Positions 54,937 through 63,354 of a stretch of DNA of 64,000 nt are shown here, in pieces (position 1 is the first letter of the stretch; every line of letters begins with the position of its first letter). A program made the position numbers and the translations under genes. Below the pieces are notes generated by a model that saw nothing but the letters and a program-made list of their open reading frames with translations, was not told the DNA's origin and made no database searches. Origin of the DNA: Gammaproteobacteria bacterium (GTDB lineage Bacteria > Pseudomonadota > Gammaproteobacteria > Eutrophobiales > Eutrophobiaceae); contig WLWS01000003.1 of assembly GCA_012103475.1 (NCBI GenBank), positions 525,565-589,564 on the forward strand. Reading direction: 5' to 3'.

Positions 54937-56415
54937 TCAGACAATAAATTGGTTTTTGTTGGCCAGTATGCGGAACTGATTCACCAGATTCGGCTGGTCA
55001 GCGACATTAACGCGGTTGCGATCATCCGAATCAATTTGAACCACTAGCGTGGTCTTGTAATGCTCAATGTCTTCCACCCAGCCGAGGTTCATTTGAGATC
55101 GATATATGCTCAGCAGCTCAGCACGTATTATCGAAGGCGTGGCAATGGCGGCACCGACAGGAATGTTGGCAAACTCACCGTCCTCTCGTAACTTGTGGCG
55201 TGGATACTTGGTGCTAATCAGCGCGATTTTCGCAAAACGAATTCGCTCAAGCGTCTCCGGTGTATTGATGTCCAGATAAGAGGCATCAGGAACAGATGAA
55301 TCGTTCTCCTGGTACATAGTGATCTGTCTTTCAATTAGCACCCGGTTGTCACTGGTCACTGTAAACGTCGCAATGCCGTCATAGAGCAATTGATTGCGTT
55401 CGTTAATATCATTCCGATCAGCAATCGCCGGTGGCAGGATGCTAGGCAGCTGCAGACGCTGCAGTGGTCTTGCCGGATCAGTAATCAGATTGAATGAACC
55501 AATCGCGGCATTCGCTGCCGCCCAGATGTAAGGCAGCTGAGGAGCGATGCCGGTACCAATACAGGTCACGTGTGGACTGTTCCGCGTTTCACCAAAGGTG
55601 CCGGTGGCAGAGTGAGTGCCTCGATAGGCGCAGAAAGCACGGCTGCCTTTTTGCACTGGTGGCTGGAATCGCGTGCCCAGGTCGGTTTCCAATGCCGTCA
55701 AATTCGCCGCATCTGTGTAGGGCATCACGATCTAGTTGTACCACTCATCACCAATTGCTGCGATGGCGGTAGCAACGTCAGGATTCGTGGCACCGTTGGA
55801 CATGGCCACGAAGGTGACCGTCAATCCGGCAGGCAGTACTTCGCCGGTGTAGTAGTTCACTCGGAGGTCGATATCGTTGCCGTGCGTGCCATCGTTTCTC
55901 GCGGTCAAATCGACTTGCGTGTCGTCCACACCATTTACCGCGGCTGTCACTGGTAAATCCGTCGCCGCGGTAATCGCCGCGGCGACGTTGGTTGCTGTGA
56001 CACTGTTAGCTTCACCACTGGCCACGGCCACCTGTACACGCTGTCCGCCGATATACAGATTCAGTGTGCCGGTAGCCGTCACGGCGCCGCCGAAAGTAAT
56101 ATCACCCGTAGCCGCCACACCGGCACCGGCATCGTCCAAGGAAATAAGCCAGGTCTCGGTAAAAGGATTCGCCGCTTTGAATGCCTTTATCATTTCAGCC
56201 AGCATCGAACCACGTCCGCACATGGCTTCGCCTTCTTCGCTACTGGTGACTCTGGTTGGCACCGCTTCTGCAACACTGCCGGTTGCCAGGCGCTGGCCTA
56301 TCAGTAAGACTTTGGATTCAAAGGCACTGGCGTTGGCCAGTTCATTATTTATCTCAACGTAGACGCCAGGGACGCGCAGCGTGGATGGGATGTGGTCAAA
56401 AGCAATCGCGTTCAT
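54937..56415 (-). pseudogene. Phage tail sheath protein (Mu gp39/L-like) interrupted by an in-frame TAG
   Basis: The total length would be about 492 residues, normal for Mu-type sheaths. The first 227 residues (FDHIPSTLRVPGVYVEINN... to IAAIGDEWYN) end at TAG (55734-55732), and the same frame continues with MPYTDAANLTALETDLG..., which in relatives follows after one or two residues. So a single sense codon has become amber. A GTG-ATG pair right after the stop could allow weak restart. An active suppressor would be needed for full-length protein; the phage uses TAG as a normal stop in gp41 and gp47. Confidence 0.88.
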
Positions 56416-56603
56416 GATTTATTACCCTCTTTCTTGGCTTTCTTTGGTGGCTTGGCAATCTCAACGTCGCCGTCTTTCAAACGTCGCCGCCAGAATGTGT
56501 TTAAAATTTTCTCTTCGCCTTCCGGCGCCAGACGCCGTAGCGTTTGTGGATCACGTGGACAAACAGTGTCGTTCGTCGGTTTTAAAAAGGTGGTTTTATC
56601 CAT
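56412..56603 (-). CDS. Small phage protein, Mu gp38-like (DUF2635)
   Basis: 63 residues. FLKPTNDTVCPRDPQTLRRLAPEGEEK followed by FWRRRLKDGDVEI is the DUF2635 consensus. The function is unknown; it is located just upstream of the sheath gene in Mu-like phages. Its stop overlaps the sheath start (ATGA). Confidence 0.88.
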   Translation of the reverse strand: MDKTTFLKPTNDTVCPRDPQTLRRLAPEGEEKILNTFWRRRLKDGDVEIAKPPKKAKKEGNKS

Positions 56604-56615
56604 GTTTACTCTCTC

Positions 56616-57191
56616 TTAAAAGTGAAGGTCTTCGATGTCAGTTTCGATATCAATCTGACCATCAGCCGTGGTCATGTCGGTCTCGGCGTTGAACTGCTTA
56701 AAGTCTTTCAAGGTATCCGGATCGATGGTGGACACCAGCTGCATGTTCGGCATAAAGAACGTGGCCGCATAAATCGTGGCATTCAAATCGAAAGTGAGTT
56801 CGTTGAATAGATTTCCTATCCTGTCGAATTTCAATGTGCCGATATCGTCAACTGTAAAAGCGTCAAGCACGCTCACGGCATTCTCTAATAACTCATAGGC
56901 GCCGATTTGTGATTCGTTGCCGTGACGCCTGTCCATTTCTTTTGCATGGTCGGTGACCGTGAAGAGATCAAAACGACCTTTCATTCGGGTCTGATCAGTA
57001 TTGCCTTTATCAGCACTGATGAAGGCGAGGTACAAGCCAGGGGCGCGCTGCAAAAGTCGCTCAAGGATCTGTCTGGAGAAAGTGCCCGGTATCGACAGAC
57101 ACTCTCTGATAACCAGCTGGCCGTCTTTGGACATGAAGTTATCCTTCAGCTTTTCGATACAGGCGTCTTCAACTTTTAGAATCACTGACAT
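56616..57191 (-). CDS. Phage tail-terminator-type protein, Mu gp37-like (DUF1834)
   Basis: 191 residues from ATG 57191, which overlaps the gp36 stop (TGATG). IPGTFSRQILERLLQRAPGLYLAFISADKG and the following RGRFDLF..DHAKEMDRRHG-type region are the DUF1834 family pattern. Position suggests tail completion or head-tail joining. Confidence 0.85.
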   Translation of the reverse strand: MSVILKVEDACIEKLKDNFMSKDGQLVIRECLSIPGTFSRQILERLLQRAPGLYLAFISADKGNTDQTRMKGRFDLFTVTDHAKEMDRRHGNESQIGAYELLENAVSVLDAFTVDDIGTLKFDRIGNLFNELTFDLNATIYAATFFMPNMQLVSTIDPDTLKDFKQFNAETDMTTADGQIDIETDIEDLHF

Positions 57192-57610
57192 CAAATGAAC
57201 CCTGTGTCCTTTCGGTCGAAGACATTGCTGCCACCTTCAAACTCGACAGTATCTTTCGATGCGGCCTTATCACCGCTCGTGTCAATGCCTATGTCAATTT
57301 TGCCTTGTGCAATCAGTTTTAAATCTCTGATGGCATCGTCATACTCCTGACGAATATTCTCAGGTCGATGCTTGTCGTAGAGCGAGTACCGTGCCAGCTG
57401 ACAAGCGATACGTACCAGGTTCTTCGACACTGGCGATATCGGCAGGCTATAACGCGCACCAACATGACCGTCAATGATGCCTTCGGCATCTTGTATGGCA
57501 CGGTTCAGCGTCGTCGTGACTATTTCGCCGATATTCTCTTTGTCGGTGAGCGTAATGATTTCGTCTTCACCGAATCGGTCAATTAAATCTTGTTCAATGC
57601 AGTAAGGCAT
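57191..57610 (-). CDS. Phage head-tail connector, Mu gp36-like (DUF1320)
   Basis: 139 residues. MPYCIEQDLIDRFGEDEIITLTD, then LNRAIQDAEGIIDGHVGARYSLPISPVSKNLVRIACQLARYSLYDKHRPE: the DUF1320 signature. Probably an adaptor like HK97 gp6 at the portal. It overlaps the next upstream gene by one base. Confidence 0.92.
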   Translation of the reverse strand: MPYCIEQDLIDRFGEDEIITLTDKENIGEIVTTTLNRAIQDAEGIIDGHVGARYSLPISPVSKNLVRIACQLARYSLYDKHRPENIRQEYDDAIRDLKLIAQGKIDIGIDTSGDKAASKDTVEFEGGSNVFDRKDTGFI

Positions 57611-57894
57611 TAATGTCCGCCGTCTGATGAAATGTATATGCGAATTTGCTCGTGCAGTGTTTCTGGCATTGACGTCACGATCTCGACCTCCGGTTCGTAC
57701 TTCTCGCCCTCTGTGCCACCAGACACCTTGATGCCTGTAACAAGTCCACTGACCGACTCATCATCTTTGGTGATGCCAGCAGGCACAGTCCATGTCGCCG
57801 TTGTAATGTCAGCACACTGCAGCTCTTTAGCGCTCCATTTGACGTAGTACCACTTAGCACTGCCTGGATGTTTTGCTGGTGCATTTCGAATCAC
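57610..57894 (-). CDS. Phage protein of unknown function, beta-sandwich-like
   Basis: 94 residues from GTG 57894 (the GTGA overlaps the previous stop); a longer frame from 57978 would run inside that gene. WYYVKWSAKELQCADITTATWTVPAGI and the following beta-alternating region suggest a small immunoglobulin/fibronectin-like domain. Placed between the accessory beta-helix genes and gp36. Not part of the core Mu gene set. Confidence 0.55.
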   Translation of the reverse strand: MIRNAPAKHPGSAKWYYVKWSAKELQCADITTATWTVPAGITKDDESVSGLVTGIKVSGGTEGEKYEPEVEIVTSMPETLHEQIRIYISSDGGH

Positions 57895-58400
57895 GCTGCC
57901 GTTGCACCCTTCACACGAATTAAGCTCGCATCGGCATTGACTGCTGAGGCCGCTGCGCTGATAACGCGCTTCACCCATATAGCCTTATGTTCACCGGCAG
58001 GAATGTCGCCGATGGCCAGCGAACTGCCTTCGCCGTTTGCCTGGCTAAAGACGACACCAGCCGGGGCAGTCGATTCATCGGCTATCGTTTGCTCGATGCC
58101 GTTCACCGCGCTGGTACCAAGTCCAATTTCTTCATCGGTATCAACGCTCGGCGTTTCGGTTTGAACCCATACTTCTGCCCCTTGAAGAGTCAGCGAGCCA
58201 TGATTGTTCTTGACATAAAAACAGCGATACTCGGTGTCACCGGCATCGGCTTCATCGCCATCGACTACATCGAAAAGATTGCTGACCGTGGCGGCGACAA
58301 TTTCAACCGAACTTATCGCGCCACCGAGAGCAGCATCTGGAACGGCGTTCGCGGCACCACCTGATAAATGAAAGTCAATGTCTCCAGCTACTATTGGCAT
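57891..58400 (-). CDS. Phage structural protein of unknown function
   Basis: 169 residues, starting MPIVAGDIDFHLSGGAANAVPDAALGGA, a pattern seen in decoration or fibre-like phage proteins; the composition is Ala/Gly/Asp-rich and strongly beta. No catalytic motifs. Part of the accessory module (57610-60670) inserted between gp35- and gp36-like genes. Confidence 0.6.
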   Translation of the reverse strand: MPIVAGDIDFHLSGGAANAVPDAALGGAISSVEIVAATVSNLFDVVDGDEADAGDTEYRCFYVKNNHGSLTLQGAEVWVQTETPSVDTDEEIGLGTSAVNGIEQTIADESTAPAGVVFSQANGEGSSLAIGDIPAGEHKAIWVKRVISAAASAVNADASLIRVKGATAA

Positions 58401-58408
58401 ACTTGCTC

Positions 58409-59992
58409 CTAGTGTGTGTTATGCACGCGTTGTTCAACCGGCGCATTCATGCGTCGGTTTTCAGGGTTTGAGAAAGTGCGGACCTCTGCAGGCACGATCA
58501 GAATAGTTATCGGTGCCAACTGTTGGCCATCGACTGACCACTGAAGCGTTAAGCTATTCTCAGTCATGCTGAGAGTGTCCCAACGTAAATCCGCATCGGC
58601 ACTAACATTGGTCAGCACATCCCATTGTGTATTGAGTTCACCGAGCACGGCGTTGGCTATGTCGTTGCGTATATCCAGATCGGAAGTGATGTGCTGCAGA
58701 ATGTTCCATCGCATGTCGAGACTCGAGACGATTGCCTGATGAATATCCCAACGAAGGTCTAAGTCAGCTTGCGCATTATTTAAGACATTCCAACCAAGCT
58801 GCATGTCCTGGCTAACGGTCAGGCCGATGTTCCACTGCGCTTCCAAATCAGCGGTGACCGCATTAAAGACGTCCCAGGACAGCGTCGTGTCCTGCACAGC
58901 GTGCATAATCAAGTCCCAGGCTATTTGCACATCCTGCTCAACCGCATTAAGAATGTCATGCCGCAAATCCACGTCACTGATGGCGTTATTTAGAATCGCG
59001 TGTCGTATATCTAAATCACTGATGACATCGGTCAAGCCAACCGAGACGTATTCATCAGAACCAATGTCCCAACTGCTTCGAGTCTCACCATCAAAGTCGA
59101 CGGAGAAGGGAAAATCGGAAACAGCACTTAAGTCGGTGCCGTTGCCTTTCCATAAAGTGTCACTCGCATCCAAGTGAAAGTCATCACTTGCTTCATCTAC
59201 GAATGTGGGGTTACCGGTCTGCGCGTTGCTACCAGGAGCATCGCTTGATATGTCCGAAGCGTTATAATCGGACGCGGAATTGAATGTGCCACTGAAACCG
59301 TTTGCACTGGCGAGGCCCTGTGATTCATAGCCATTATTGACTACGTGAATATTTGAGCTATTCGTATAAAACCCGGTTAAACAATTAATAGCAGTATTGT
59401 TATACCAATACATCACCGCACTACTGCCTGTATTTCGGTATCCAACCATCCCTGTGTAAATGAAGTCATAAACAAAACAATTCCGAATTGTCCCTCTGGT
59501 ATCAGAATCGACGTTTTCTATACCCATCGACCCGTTACCGTTGCCGGAATTAATACCAGATTTTATAACTAAGCCATCTAGAACAATGTTTGAGCCTGAT
59601 GATTGTGACGCTATTTGAACGCCGTCTCTGGGGCTTGTCCCCGAAGTCTTAATTGGCTGTACTTGTATTTTCTCAACAGTGACATTCTGATCTTGTATTC
59701 TCAAGCACCTATCACCAGAACTGCACTCTAGACGATAAGTCGATGACGAATACGGTATCTGCGCTTCGGCTCCTGCTGCTGGCCGAATTACCAGGTTCCG
59801 AATTGCGTCAGTTACCATCCCATTAATAGCGACGGCTGAGGTATCGGAAAATGCTTCGCAGGTGCAAATAACATTCTCATCGTTGGAGACAAGATCGGCA
59901 CCAGCCGCACCAAAGTTATCCGCCTCGGCGGCACTAAGACTGGCATAGTCCCCGCCTGATGACGCAACGATTATGTTGACCGCTGTAGGCAT
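58409..59992 (-). CDS. Right-handed beta-helix phage protein with eleven 14-residue repeats
   Basis: 527 residues in two parts. Residues 1-320 look like a parallel beta-helix of the pectate-lyase type (VEKIQVQPI, SNIVLDGLVIKSGIN, GTIRNCFVYDFIYTG, NIHVVNNGYESQG), as in carbohydrate-binding phage spikes. Residues about 326-490 (DNA about 58520-59017) are a 14-residue tandem repeat, consensus like D-L-D-L-R-W-D-I-L-N-A-V-x-x, eleven full copies plus a part. A 37-residue tail ends the protein. It is probably a virion surface or fibre protein; the enzymatic residues of a depolymerase cannot be told. Confidence 0.72.
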   Translation of the reverse strand: MPTAVNIIVASSGGDYASLSAAEADNFGAAGADLVSNDENVICTCEAFSDTSAVAINGMVTDAIRNLVIRPAAGAEAQIPYSSSTYRLECSSGDRCLRIQDQNVTVEKIQVQPIKTSGTSPRDGVQIASQSSGSNIVLDGLVIKSGINSGNGNGSMGIENVDSDTRGTIRNCFVYDFIYTGMVGYRNTGSSAVMYWYNNTAINCLTGFYTNSSNIHVVNNGYESQGLASANGFSGTFNSASDYNASDISSDAPGSNAQTGNPTFVDEASDDFHLDASDTLWKGNGTDLSAVSDFPFSVDFDGETRSSWDIGSDEYVSVGLTDVISDLDIRHAILNNAISDVDLRHDILNAVEQDVQIAWDLIMHAVQDTTLSWDVFNAVTADLEAQWNIGLTVSQDMQLGWNVLNNAQADLDLRWDIHQAIVSSLDMRWNILQHITSDLDIRNDIANAVLGELNTQWDVLTNVSADADLRWDTLSMTENSLTLQWSVDGQQLAPITILIVPAEVRTFSNPENRRMNAPVEQRVHNTH

Positions 59993-60300
59993 TAAACAAC
60001 CGCTCCAGTAATACCGGTCTTCGCCTTGATGGCGTCATAAAGAGCAAGCTTAATGCTTTGATAAACTGAGTTCCCTTGTGCGGCATAACTCTCAGCCGCA
60101 GTGATAGCATCGATGGTTTCTTGCCCCGCTAATCTGATCATGTTATTCGGGTTGACAGGAACAAATACTCCAGCGTCCATATACCCCTCATCGTAGGAGA
60201 TATGTATCTCGTTTAATTCATGATCAATAGCGTGAGAATTAATCTCAAGCGTGTTTACCGTGATGGTTTTTTCAAGTGAGGCATCAAGTGTTAATGGCAT
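59992..60300 (-). CDS. Phage protein of unknown function
   Basis: 102 residues without signal or membrane segments. The N-terminal half is beta-rich (KTITVNTLEINSHAIDHELNEIHISYDEG), the C-terminal half helical (AITAAESYAAQGNSVYQSIKLALYDAIKAKTG). No family recognised. It overlaps the beta-helix gene stop-start by one base and the upstream gene by 17 bases, so the three are co-translated. Confidence 0.6.
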   Translation of the reverse strand: MPLTLDASLEKTITVNTLEINSHAIDHELNEIHISYDEGYMDAGVFVPVNPNNMIRLAGQETIDAITAAESYAAQGNSVYQSIKLALYDAIKAKTGITGAVV

Positions 60301-60670
60301 GCCTTGCTCCGTGTGGTTTGCGGATTACATTGTCAAAATCATCCAGATAATAGGAGCGCCTTGAATATATTTCTCTGTTATGCCGGGACATGGTGCTCGC
60401 TAATCGCCTGATGCCAATCAAGGCCAATGGGAATACCTCGCTATTTGATTTCATCTCCATCTGAGTAAGGTGCTGCATATCCTCAACAGGTACGCCAGGG
60501 TATTTAACAATTCGAAATCGGTCGCTGAGTTCGTTCTTTCCATACTCACAGCCGTCCGGCCTAACTTCAACAACATCGCCTTTCTTGTAACTTCCAGACA
60601 AATCCTTGTCTGGATCGGGATTGACGTTGTCAACGTTTCTGATTAGTAATTCACACATGTTTGATGTCAT
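60284..60670 (-). CDS. Phage protein of unknown function
   Basis: 128 residues. CELLIRNVDNVNPDPDKDLSGSYKKGDVVEVRPDGCEYGKNELSDRFRIVKYPGVP suggests an SH3-like small beta-barrel followed by a basic tail. A second in-frame ATG at 60658 is possible. First gene of the accessory module after gp35. Confidence 0.6.
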   Translation of the reverse strand: MTSNMCELLIRNVDNVNPDPDKDLSGSYKKGDVVEVRPDGCEYGKNELSDRFRIVKYPGVPVEDMQHLTQMEMKSNSEVFPLALIGIRRLASTMSRHNREIYSRRSYYLDDFDNVIRKPHGARHAINT

Positions 60671-60685
60671 TCTGCCACGCTGAGA

Positions 60686-60943
60686 TCAGTCCTTTTTCGT
60701 GGCAGCCTTCTTCGATGCTTTTTTCTTTGCTGTCTTTTTCGCTGGCGCTTCAGGGTTCAAGCCTTTTTCATACTGCTCGCGCTCTTCCTCGCTCGGCGAG
60801 GTAAAATGAAGCTTGGTCTCCTGACTGAGGCGTTCGAGTTGCTCTTTATCAAACTGATCCATATCGACGACTTCCGACTCCGACCAGGCATGACCGCACC
60901 GACGATACCCGGGCTGACTGCAGGTGACTTTTGCAAGATTCAT
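60686..60943 (-). CDS. Mu gp35-like protein with FluMu_N-type domain
   Basis: 85 residues. PGYRRCGHAWSESEVVDMDQFDKEQLERLSQETKLHF fits the FluMu N-terminal domain of gp35-type proteins, including the R-GxxW opening and the Leu-rich helix before the SPSEEEREQY linker. The tail is Lys/Ala-rich (KKTAKKKASKKAATKKD), likely nucleic-acid binding. In Mu, gp35 lies between the head gene and gp36. An initiator-like tRNA gene separates it here from the head gene. Confidence 0.65.
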   Translation of the reverse strand: MNLAKVTCSQPGYRRCGHAWSESEVVDMDQFDKEQLERLSQETKLHFTSPSEEEREQYEKGLNPEAPAKKTAKKKASKKAATKKD

Positions 60944-60965
60944 AATTCACTCCTTCTGTTGTGAT

Positions 60966-61042
60966 TGGTAGCCGTGGCTAGATTTGAACTAGCGACCTCC
61001 GGGTTATGAGCCCGGCGAGCTGCCAGACTGCTCCACACGGCG
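60966..61042 (-). tRNA. Phage-borne initiator-like tRNA-Met(CAT)
   Basis: 77 nt with encoded CCA. Anticodon CAT in loop CTCATAA, and anticodon stem CCGGG/CCCGG with three consecutive G-C pairs next to the loop, the initiator hallmark. The acceptor (CGCCGTG/CACGGCT) has a C1-T72 mismatch, matching the unpaired 1-72 position that permits formylation in tRNA-fMet (C1-A72 in E. coli), and the A11-T24 pair of initiators is present. T-stem GCTAG/CTAGC. It lies between the head gene and gp35 in the late operon. Confidence 0.9.
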
Positions 61043-61063
61043 ATAAATTGTTTCTCAATGCAA

Positions 61064-61089
61064 AGGGCGGGACAAAAATGCCCCGCCCT
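61064..61089 (-). other. GC-rich stem-loop between head gene and tRNA
   Basis: AGGGCGGG (61064-61071) and CCCGCCCT (61082-61089) form a perfect 8-bp stem with a 10-nt loop. On the minus strand it is followed by only TTT, so it is a weak terminator at best; it may instead protect or punctuate the abundant head mRNA, or help release the tRNA. Confidence 0.6.
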
Positions 61090-61123
61090 CGCAGGGCCTA
61101 CACGCTACGGGTAATATTCGTTA

Positions 61124-62167
61124 CTAGCTGAGCCACTCCGTGACTAACAAGTCGACCGCATCACGGTTGACGTTGGTCGCGCCGTCTGCCTTACGCTCGG
61201 CCTTGATGACCTCCAGCGCTTCAGCACGATTGCTCGGCCCACACACCATAAGGTTCGGCTTAATGCCCAGGGGTTTGCCCGAACGCTTCTTCTGTCCCAT
61301 CATGGCCGCCAGAGCTGCTTCAAAGTTCGCCGCATCGAGCGTGTCTTTGCTGCCATAAGCCATCTGATGAAAACCGAAGCCCACGTTCATTCGACCGTCG
61401 ACGCCGTAGCGCAATTCTTTTTTGTCGAATACGTTGTCGTCATCAACACGGTCTTTGGCGACAAAATCAAACATGCGTCGCTGCTGGTAGATGAGCGGCT
61501 TCAGCGGTCGGCGAGTGTCCATGAGAAACCAGGGTGCACCTGCACCGGCGCCGTCATTGGAGTAACTGATTTCCGCACCGTTTTCATCGTAGCCAAGATG
61601 ATCGGTGTCGAAAAAGAATTGACCGTCATAGCCCGCTAATGCAAAGCCAGCAACCAGCTGCTCAAACACTAGCTGATCAGGAAAGCGAGCGGTCTCAAAT
61701 CCCATGTTGGAAAACAGCGGAGAGTAGACACCATACTGATCGTCCTCAACCGCATCGCGGTCGACGCCGATGGTTACCCACACGCCGTCAGAGTCGACCT
61801 GTTTAATCACACCCGCTACAGAGCGGGTGGCGCTGCCATCGGTGGCGGCCACCGTTTCGTCATCGACGATAAACGCGTTGTTTCCAACGTCGGCTTTATC
61901 TATCGCGTCCGCACCATGATTTTTGAATTTGAAAGTGCCTTTCAACACATTCACGCTGATATCAGCGGCAGAGCCTGCTGAATTGTCCGCCTGTGTCTCA
62001 CAGCGGCCAGCGGCCTTTAATGTGGTGGCTACCGAACCGGGTACCGCATCACCTGCGGCATTCAAGGCAACCAGCGCACCGGCATAGATAATGCTGGCAG
62101 CGGCGACGGGATAGCTGAAAAGATTGCCCTGACGTTCAGGAGTGTCTTTGTCTTTTGAGAGTGCCAT
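61124..62167 (-). CDS. Head protein gene: decoration-like N-terminus joined to Mu T-like major head C-terminus
   Basis: 347 residues in one frame. Residues about 1-134 (MALSKDKDTPERQGNLFSYPVAA.. to GVIKQVDSDGVWVTIG) look like a capsid cement/decoration protein encoded just upstream of T in Mu-like phages. From about 139 on (EDDQYGVYSPLFSNMGFETARFPDQLV, FFFDTDHLGYD, RPLKPLIYQQRRMFDFVAKD, GKPLGIKPNLMVCGPS) it is the Mu gpT major head protein, but the first 110-120 residues of T are missing. An in-frame deletion between two adjacent genes explains this best. The product would probably not build a capsid. Confidence refers to the head identity. Confidence 0.8.
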   Translation of the reverse strand: MALSKDKDTPERQGNLFSYPVAAASIIYAGALVALNAAGDAVPGSVATTLKAAGRCETQADNSAGSAADISVNVLKGTFKFKNHGADAIDKADVGNNAFIVDDETVAATDGSATRSVAGVIKQVDSDGVWVTIGVDRDAVEDDQYGVYSPLFSNMGFETARFPDQLVFEQLVAGFALAGYDGQFFFDTDHLGYDENGAEISYSNDGAGAGAPWFLMDTRRPLKPLIYQQRRMFDFVAKDRVDDDNVFDKKELRYGVDGRMNVGFGFHQMAYGSKDTLDAANFEAALAAMMGQKKRSGKPLGIKPNLMVCGPSNRAEALEVIKAERKADGATNVNRDAVDLLVTEWLS

Positions 62168-62214
62168 AATCGAATTCCTGTGTTATGAGTTTTATATAAA
62201 TCGTTGCTACGCGA

Positions 62215-63300
62215 TTAAGACGACTCGGCTTCGGCCTGCCGGGTCTTTTTAAAGTCTTCCTGGCTGATGCCGAGATTCTTGCAGATAGCAATATCGGATT
62301 CCGATAAGGCCGCTTCCGGATCGAACTTGGCATTGCTGAGTGAAGTTTGCTTCTGCAACAAGGCCGGAATTGGTGTCGCGGAACCCACGTATTTTTTCAG
62401 GGCAGCGATATCACTCTTCGCTAAATCCTCCGCCCAGCCTTTCTGCGCAGCAGTCAAGCGACCATCGGCGAGCGCTGAATCGATGAGCACGGTTGCTTCG
62501 TTGTTGTTCATGATGCTTTTCAACGTAGCCAGCTCAGTCTTCATTTCTTCAACCACTGAAACAGAAACGAACTTGGCTGGATCAGGTATCTCTGCGGTAT
62601 CAATAGATGCCTTCAATGCTGCGATAGCGGTTTGCGCTTCTTCTTCAGTCGCTTCGACTTTCAGGCCAACGCCTTCCAGGAGGACGACATTCAATCCAGT
62701 GATGGCTTTCAATGCCGCAATGGCATCGTCAGCAGTAGCGTCTTCGTTCAGTCCAAGCAGCTTTAAAAGTTCTTTGTTCATGGAGTCATCCTCTGTTGAG
62801 TCGTCATGTTGAAATCGTTTTGCGGCCATCAAAGTCACTTCTTCCATCCCATCGATAGCGGGGAAGTTAGTTAGTCCAGCGTGATAGATATCGGTTGGTC
62901 GGCCTTCCTCGTCATAAGGAAATACCAGTGATATGTATTTGTACTGCTTTTTTGCAATCATGGTGCTCGCGTCTTCCGTCCAGTCGACAGTAGTTGCGAA
63001 CAGCCCTTCGCCATCAATGTACTCCATGTCATGCCACCAGCCAGCAGCAGGTGCCGGTTTGCCATTTTCAGCCGACAATAATGTCTGATGCTCGTAATCA
63101 ATCACCAGGTCATTATCTCGAGCGCTCACCTTGTCGATGACACGCTTGGCGATGGCTGCATTCATTTGGAAGTGCGGGGCATTTTTGGGCTGACCGTCCG
63201 TGCCACGAAACTCACCATGCGGCAAAAGCTGGGTAGGTTCGCCCTGGTTGACGTTGAGCTCGAAGGAGCAGACTGCAAGATTTGAACTTTGGCCTTTCAT
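62215..63300 (-). CDS. Phage head maturation protease/scaffold (Mu I-like)
   Basis: 361 residues from ATG 63300; the frame runs further back but the conserved part starts with the next residues. PHGEFRGTDGQPKNAPHFQMNAAIAKRVI, DNDLVIDYEHQTLLSAENGKPAPAAGWW near 70-100 (with the conserved DYEHQ segment) and TDIYHAGLTNFPAIDGME are Mu gpI-type; the second half is a helical, Ala-rich scaffold (Z) domain ending AESS. It shapes and trims the procapsid. Confidence 0.9.
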   Translation of the reverse strand: MKGQSSNLAVCSFELNVNQGEPTQLLPHGEFRGTDGQPKNAPHFQMNAAIAKRVIDKVSARDNDLVIDYEHQTLLSAENGKPAPAAGWWHDMEYIDGEGLFATTVDWTEDASTMIAKKQYKYISLVFPYDEEGRPTDIYHAGLTNFPAIDGMEEVTLMAAKRFQHDDSTEDDSMNKELLKLLGLNEDATADDAIAALKAITGLNVVLLEGVGLKVEATEEEAQTAIAALKASIDTAEIPDPAKFVSVSVVEEMKTELATLKSIMNNNEATVLIDSALADGRLTAAQKGWAEDLAKSDIAALKKYVGSATPIPALLQKQTSLSNAKFDPEAALSESDIAICKNLGISQEDFKKTRQAEAESS

Positions 63301-63338
63301 CGAGGCGCATTGTCGGAGAGGTGGCAGCTGGTACGGAA

Positions 63339-63354
63339 CCTGAAATATTTCAGG
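63339..63354. promoter_or_regulatory. 16-bp perfect palindrome upstream of the head genes
   Basis: CCTGAAATATTTCAGG is fully self-complementary and lies in the only sizeable gap of the late region (63301-63582, 282 bp, no gene). A direct repeat GTTTAAAT lies near 63475 and 63495. Suited to a dimeric regulator or an internal late promoter; no regulator can be named. Confidence 0.45.

Noticed and set aside
55732-55734. Stop-codon reassignment (TAG read as amino acid) in the phage
   Set aside because: TAG serves as the real stop of gp47 and gp41, and the only phage tRNA seen has anticodon CAT.
58520-59017. CRISPR-like array impression from the 42-bp periodicity
   Set aside because: The repeats are diverged at DNA level, have no unique spacers, and encode a protein repeat. 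No CRISPR array was found in the window.
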